NCBI RefSeq assembly: GCF_036014215.1
Contig: NZ_CP107921.1
Location: forward strand, 7,065,501-7,129,500
Source of the DNA: Streptomyces sp. NBC_00440
Lineage (GTDB): Bacteria; Actinomycetota; Actinomycetes; Streptomycetales; Streptomycetaceae
Length of the DNA: 64,000 bases
Reading direction: 5' to 3'
Shown: positions 60,252-64,000 of the stretch, piece after piece
Layout: each line of letters starts with the position of its first letter
Numbering within the stretch: position 1 is the stretch's first letter
Program-made: the position numbers and the translations under genes
Notes under the pieces: model-generated
Databases searched by the model: none
What the model was told of the DNA's origin: nothing
What the model saw: the letters and a program-made list of their open reading frames with translations, nothing else

Positions 60252-62885
60252 ATGGGGTCCCGGAAGGAACGCCCGGCTGCCGTACCGCTGCTGGAGCGGG
60301 AGAACGAGATCGCCGTGGGCACGCACGCCGTCGAGGCGCTGTGCGCGGGGGAGTCCGCCGGGGGCCTCCTCATCTACAGCGGCGAGGCGGGTCTGGGCAA
60401 GACCGCGCTGCTCGACACGGTCAGTGCCCATGCGGCCGGCCGCTGCACGGTGTGGTCGGCACGTGGCGGCGAGACGCTCACCTCCGTACCCTTCCACGTC
60501 GTACGCCAACTCCTGCAGCCCGCACTGGCGATGCCCGGGATCCGGGACGCGCGCGATCTGCTCGACGACCGGTACGACATCGTCGGGCCCGCACTCGGCG
60601 TCGCCCCGCCCAGCGCGCAGCAGGCCGACCCGCAGGGGGTCCGCGACGGGCTGGACGCCGTGGCCGTGCGGATCGCCGGACTGTTCCGCCCGCTGGTGTT
60701 CATCGTGGACGACGCGCAGTGGTGCGATCTGGAGACGCTCGCCTGGCTGGCCTCCTTCACCGGGCGCGAGGGCGGCCCGCCCGTGCTCGTGGTCCTCGCG
60801 TACCGCACGGGCGAGGCGGTGGGCGACGCTGCGGAGTATCTGCGGATGCTGGAAGCGGCGGCCGAGAAGAACGTGCAGCTGCGCGCCCTCACCCCCGACG
60901 CCATCGCCCAGCTCTCCCGCAGCGCGCTCGGGGAGCACGCCGACGATCCGTTCTGCCGCGAGGTCTGGGCGGTGACCGGGGGCAACGCGTACGAGACCGT
61001 CGAGCTTCTCGCCAGGGTGCGGGACGACGCGCTCGACCCGGTCGAGGACTCGGCGGGAGCCCTGCGCGCACTGGGCGCGTCGGCGCGCGGCTCGGGGCTG
61101 ATCGCGCGCCTGGAGGAACTGGGCACCGGAACCACCCGGTTCGCCTGGGCCGCCGGGATCCTGGGCACCGGTATCTCGCTGCAGCTGGCCGGGCGGCTGG
61201 CCGGTATGAACGAGGGCGAGGCGGCCGACTGCGCCGAGCGGCTGAGGGCGGCCCGCATCCTGACCGGCACCGACCCGATGGAGTTCGTCCACCCGCTGAT
61301 CGCCGGCGCCGTCTACCGGGCCGTGCCGGCCGCCACCCGTACCGCGATGCACGGCCAGGCGGCCTGGGCCGTCACGATGGCGGGCCGGGGCGCGGCAGCC
61401 GCCGCACCGCATCTGCTCCAGGTCCACCCCGACGACGACCCCGAGCTGGTCGCACAGCTGCGGGAGGCGGCGGCCGAACACCTGGCGGTGGGCGCACCGG
61501 ACGCGGCCAGGCGGTGTCTGGAGCGGGCACTCGACGAGCCGCCGCTGCCGACCGTGCGCGCCAGCGTCCTGTACGAGCTGGGCTGCGCCACGCTGCTGAC
61601 CTCACCGGCCACCACGGTCGGTCATCTGCGGGCCGCGCTCGCCCTGCCGGGGCTCGACGGCGCCCTGCGGGTGGACGCGGTCTTCCGGCTCGCCCAGGCG
61701 CTGACCCACAACAACCAGACCCGTGAGGCGGCCGAGGTGGTGGCAGCCGAGGCGGAGGTGACCGAGCCTGGCCCCGCCAGGCGGCGGCTCCAGACCGCGC
61801 ACTTCCTCTGGGAGGGAGTCCAGGCGGTCGAGGACGATGGACCGGCGCGCTCCCGCCGCCTCGCCGAGATGACCGACGGCCTCGGCGGCCAGGACAACTC
61901 CGAGCGGATCCTGCTCATACTGCGCGCGTTCGACGGCACCGCCCGTGGTGAGAGCGCCGAGGAGATCGTCGAGATCTGCGACCGGGCCCTGGTCAACGGA
62001 CGGCTGCCACCGGGCATCGGCTGGACCGGCACCTCCTGGGGGTTCGAGCCCGCCGCGCTGCTCGGCCTCTCCTACGCCTTCGCCGACCGGCTGGACCGGG
62101 CCGAGAGCCTCTTCACGGAGGCGCTCCGCTCGTTCGAGGCGTCCGGCTGGAGCGGCGGCCATCTCTCGTTCGCCAACGCGCTCGTCGGTTATCTCCAGCG
62201 CAGGCGCGGCCGGCTGGCCGAGGCGGAGACCTATCTGCGCGAGAGCCTGCGCCTCGCGGAGCGGGTCGGCAACGGCCTCCCGATGAACTGGGACGCCGCC
62301 TGCATGCTCATCGACACGCTGCTGGCCCGTGGCCATGTCCAGGCCGCGCGGGAGGCCGCCGAACAGTACGGCTTCGCGCCCCCGTATCCCTCCACCATCG
62401 TCATTCCCGACGCGCCTTCCGTGCGCGGCAGGCTGCTGCTGGCATGCGGCCGTACGAAGGAAGCGATCGCCGAACTGGAGGCCGCGGGCGAGGCGTTGCG
62501 CGGGCGCGGCCGGCACAACAGCGTCATGGCCCCCTGGGCGGCCGATCTGGTGCGGGCTCTCGCGACCGAGGACCCGGCCCGCGCCGCGCGGCTGGTGACG
62601 TATGTACGCGACCGGGCCGAGCGGTACGGGACGGACACCGCGATCGGTGAGTCGCTGCGGACCGCGGCCGTCCTGGAGAGCGGTGGCCGTGCCGTGGAGC
62701 TGCTCGGTGGCGCCGTCGCCTATCTCGAAGCGTCGCCTTGCGCGTACGAACACGCCCAGGCCCGGGTGGAGTTCGCCATCGCCGCCCGCTCCGAGCCCGA
62801 CCTGGTGCGCGGGCTCGCCCTCGCCGAGTCCTGCGGCGCCGACGGGCTGGCCGAACGGGCCCGGAGCGCCCTGCACCTGCGCTGA
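60252..62885 (+). CDS. Large STAND/LAL-type ATPase without LuxR DNA-binding domain
   Basis: 877 aa. The AAA ATPase domain has Walker A GEAGLGKTAL (about residues 45-54) and Walker B LVFIVDDAQWCD. The sensor part is a long series of TPR-like helices (LGLSYAFADRLDRAESLFTE; RLAEAETYLRESLRLAERVG). LAL regulators normally end with a LuxR helix-turn-helix of about 60 residues; this protein ends at ARSALHLR with no such domain, and no HTH is encoded just downstream. ATG 60252 has GGGGAGG just upstream. It may work by protein contacts, or be a truncated regulator. Confidence 0.87.
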   Translation: MGSRKERPAAVPLLERENEIAVGTHAVEALCAGESAGGLLIYSGEAGLGKTALLDTVSAHAAGRCTVWSARGGETLTSVPFHVVRQLLQPALAMPGIRDARDLLDDRYDIVGPALGVAPPSAQQADPQGVRDGLDAVAVRIAGLFRPLVFIVDDAQWCDLETLAWLASFTGREGGPPVLVVLAYRTGEAVGDAAEYLRMLEAAAEKNVQLRALTPDAIAQLSRSALGEHADDPFCREVWAVTGGNAYETVELLARVRDDALDPVEDSAGALRALGASARGSGLIARLEELGTGTTRFAWAAGILGTGISLQLAGRLAGMNEGEAADCAERLRAARILTGTDPMEFVHPLIAGAVYRAVPAATRTAMHGQAAWAVTMAGRGAAAAAPHLLQVHPDDDPELVAQLREAAAEHLAVGAPDAARRCLERALDEPPLPTVRASVLYELGCATLLTSPATTVGHLRAALALPGLDGALRVDAVFRLAQALTHNNQTREAAEVVAAEAEVTEPGPARRRLQTAHFLWEGVQAVEDDGPARSRRLAEMTDGLGGQDNSERILLILRAFDGTARGESAEEIVEICDRALVNGRLPPGIGWTGTSWGFEPAALLGLSYAFADRLDRAESLFTEALRSFEASGWSGGHLSFANALVGYLQRRRGRLAEAETYLRESLRLAERVGNGLPMNWDAACMLIDTLLARGHVQAAREAAEQYGFAPPYPSTIVIPDAPSVRGRLLLACGRTKEAIAELEAAGEALRGRGRHNSVMAPWAADLVRALATEDPARAARLVTYVRDRAERYGTDTAIGESLRTAAVLESGGRAVELLGGAVAYLEASPCAYEHAQARVEFAIAARSEPDLVRGLALAESCGADGLAERARSALHLR

Positions 62886-63144
62886 TACCAAGCTGTCCTC
62901 ATTCGGGGGCAGTTGGGACACATGTTCGGTGACTCCTCTTGTGTGAACGGGAGCTGACTGTGTAAAACCGGCGAGTCTATTTCTCTGGAGTGGCCACCGC
63001 ACAAGGTTGGGAGAATATGCCGCCGCGGTGATCTGATCGGGCTACGCTCGCTCATTGTGAGTTGAGATGACATGTATTCATGCACTTGTTCCCACATGTC
63101 TTGATAGTTCGATTCTCCCCACCGTCAACTGCCAGAGGGATCAC
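62886..63144. other. Promoter region of the sensor-kinase-like gene
   Basis: A 259-bp gap, noticeably richer in AT than its surroundings, for example around 63050-63110. It should hold the promoter of the gene at 63145. No clear terminator hairpin for the ATPase gene was found by eye. Confidence 0.4.
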
Positions 63145-64000
63145 ATGGTTCGCGTTGAGGCGCCTCCAACCGATCGGACAGCGCCACTGGTTCGTGCGCT
63201 GCTGCTCTCCGTCGTTTTGACGTCGGCAGCCACGGCCGTCGGCGCGGTCGCGGTCGACCGGGCCGCCCGGATACCCCTTGTCTGGGCCGGCGTACTGGCC
63301 ACCGTCGTCGTCGCCGTACTCGTCACCGCACTCGTCCGCCGCGCCTCCGCGACCCGTACCCTCCACCGGGCCTACGGCGAGCGGCTGGCGTTCCTGGAAC
63401 AGCGGCTCGCCGCGCACGACGCGGAGACCGTGCGGCTCGCCAAGGAGCTGATGCCCGCCGCGATCCACCGGCTCAAGCACGGTGAGTCGCCCCTTGAGGT
63501 CATGCGTATCCTCGTCGACAACAGCGAGATGTACCGCGACCTCCCCTCCGCACAGCGCGAGATCCTCGCCTCACTGCTGCAGATCGTCGACAACGAGGAG
63601 TCGCAGCGTGAGGGCGCGCAGTTCGCGTTCGTCGGCATCGCCCGCCGCGTCCAGGCCATCGTCCACCAGCAGGCGGCAGAACTGCGGGAGATGGAGGAGG
63701 ACCACGGCCGCCAGCCGGAGGTCTTCGACGACCTGCTCCGCCTCGACCACGGCAACGCGCTCATCGGACGTCTCGCCGACAGCATCTCCGTGCTCGGCGG
63801 TGCCCGGCCCGGACGCCAGTGGCCCAAGCCCGTACCGCTGTTCAGCGTCTTGCGCGGCGCGATGTCCCGCATCCTGGAGTACCCGCGGGTCGATCTGCAC
63901 TCCATCGCCAAGGTCGCCATCGTGGGCCCTGCCGTCGAGCCGCTGATCCATGCCGTCGCCGAACTCCTCGACAACGCGACCCGCTACTCCCCGCCGCAGA
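63145..64000 (+). CDS. Sensor histidine kinase-like ATP-binding protein (partial, cut by window end)
   Basis: 285 codons are visible from ATG 63145 with no stop before 64000. Two membrane helices (ALLLSVVLTSAATAVGAVAV; PLVWAGVLATVVVAVLVTAL) are followed by a cytoplasmic helical region. The dimerisation/H-box segment reads DDLLRLDHGNALIGRLADSI, and the N-box AELLDNATRYSPP begins just before the edge. This is the Streptomyces type of sensor kinase seen at the head of conservon (cvn) operons and in nitrate-sensor-like kinases. An AGAGGG site precedes the ATG by about 5 nt. Genes that would confirm a conservon lie outside the window. Confidence 0.85.
   Translation, partial: MVRVEAPPTDRTAPLVRALLLSVVLTSAATAVGAVAVDRAARIPLVWAGVLATVVVAVLVTALVRRASATRTLHRAYGERLAFLEQRLAAHDAETVRLAKELMPAAIHRLKHGESPLEVMRILVDNSEMYRDLPSAQREILASLLQIVDNEESQREGAQFAFVGIARRVQAIVHQQAAELREMEEDHGRQPEVFDDLLRLDHGNALIGRLADSISVLGGARPGRQWPKPVPLFSVLRGAMSRILEYPRVDLHSIAKVAIVGPAVEPLIHAVAELLDNATRYSPPQ

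Overview
The window is about 64 kb of chromosomal DNA from a Streptomyces or a very close actinomycete. The evidence is very high GC with strong third-codon GC bias, frequent GTG and TTG starts, Tat-type secretion signals, a tRNA-Leu gene without encoded CCA, Streptomyces-type regulators, and an ATP-binding sensor kinase of the kind found in conservon operons. No rRNA, prophage, CRISPR array or large biosynthetic cluster is visible.

Layout. 1-7472: end of a methyltransferase-like gene, aldo/keto reductase, secreted GH18 chitinase, long-chain acyl-CoA synthetase, and a DHA2-type efflux pump divergent from a double-domain Lrp regulator. 7469-10336: a mobile-element cluster in which an IS5-type element carrying an extra ORF, an IS701-type element, a terminator hairpin and a 172-bp MITE-like repeat are strung on CTAG sites that also form the stop codons of the two flanking genes. 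10333-14536: LysR regulator with a BASS-family transporter, and a quinone oxidoreductase divergent from a MarR regulator with a double palindromic operator and a probable leaderless start.

14684-32553: a coherent catabolic island that reads as oxalate oxidation. It holds an oxalate/formate-type antiporter, formyl-CoA transferase, an oxalyl-CoA-decarboxylase-like ThDP enzyme, an NDP-forming acyl-CoA synthetase, a second pair of succinyl-CoA-ligase subunits, an NAD-dependent formate dehydrogenase whose large subunit is split into two genes, FdhD, a ketopantoate-reductase-like protein, a KAS III homologue and an FCD-type GntR regulator. Related palindromes with an ACTGTA/TACAGT core lie in front of its transcription units and look like the operator of that regulator. 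Inferred flow: oxalate in, formate out or oxidised, oxalyl-CoA to formyl-CoA plus CO2, formate to CO2 plus NADH.

32730-37812: tRNA-Leu(GAG), an SPW-repeat membrane protein, a sortase beside a probable membrane-anchored surface protein, and a two-component system. 37897-51062: a second coherent island made of three agmatine-deiminase paralogues (one cytoplasmic, two with Tat-type signals), a five-gene peptide/nickel-type ABC importer, a urease (fused gamma-beta plus an alpha subunit with a changed active-site flap) and two divergent paralogous TetR regulators. Four copies of a 20-bp palindrome (TTGACTGAA-N2-TTCAGTCAA) sit in front of its units. This suggests a dedicated guanidino/ureido-nitrogen scavenging regulon.

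51124-64000: HD-domain hydrolase, a large protein of unknown function, VOC protein, Tat-exported phospholipase C family enzyme, cobalamin-riboswitch-controlled CbtBA cobalt transporter, two histidine phosphatases (one with a degenerate active site), a DUF2127 membrane protein, a LuxR-type large ATPase lacking its DNA-binding domain, and the start of a sensor kinase cut by the window edge.
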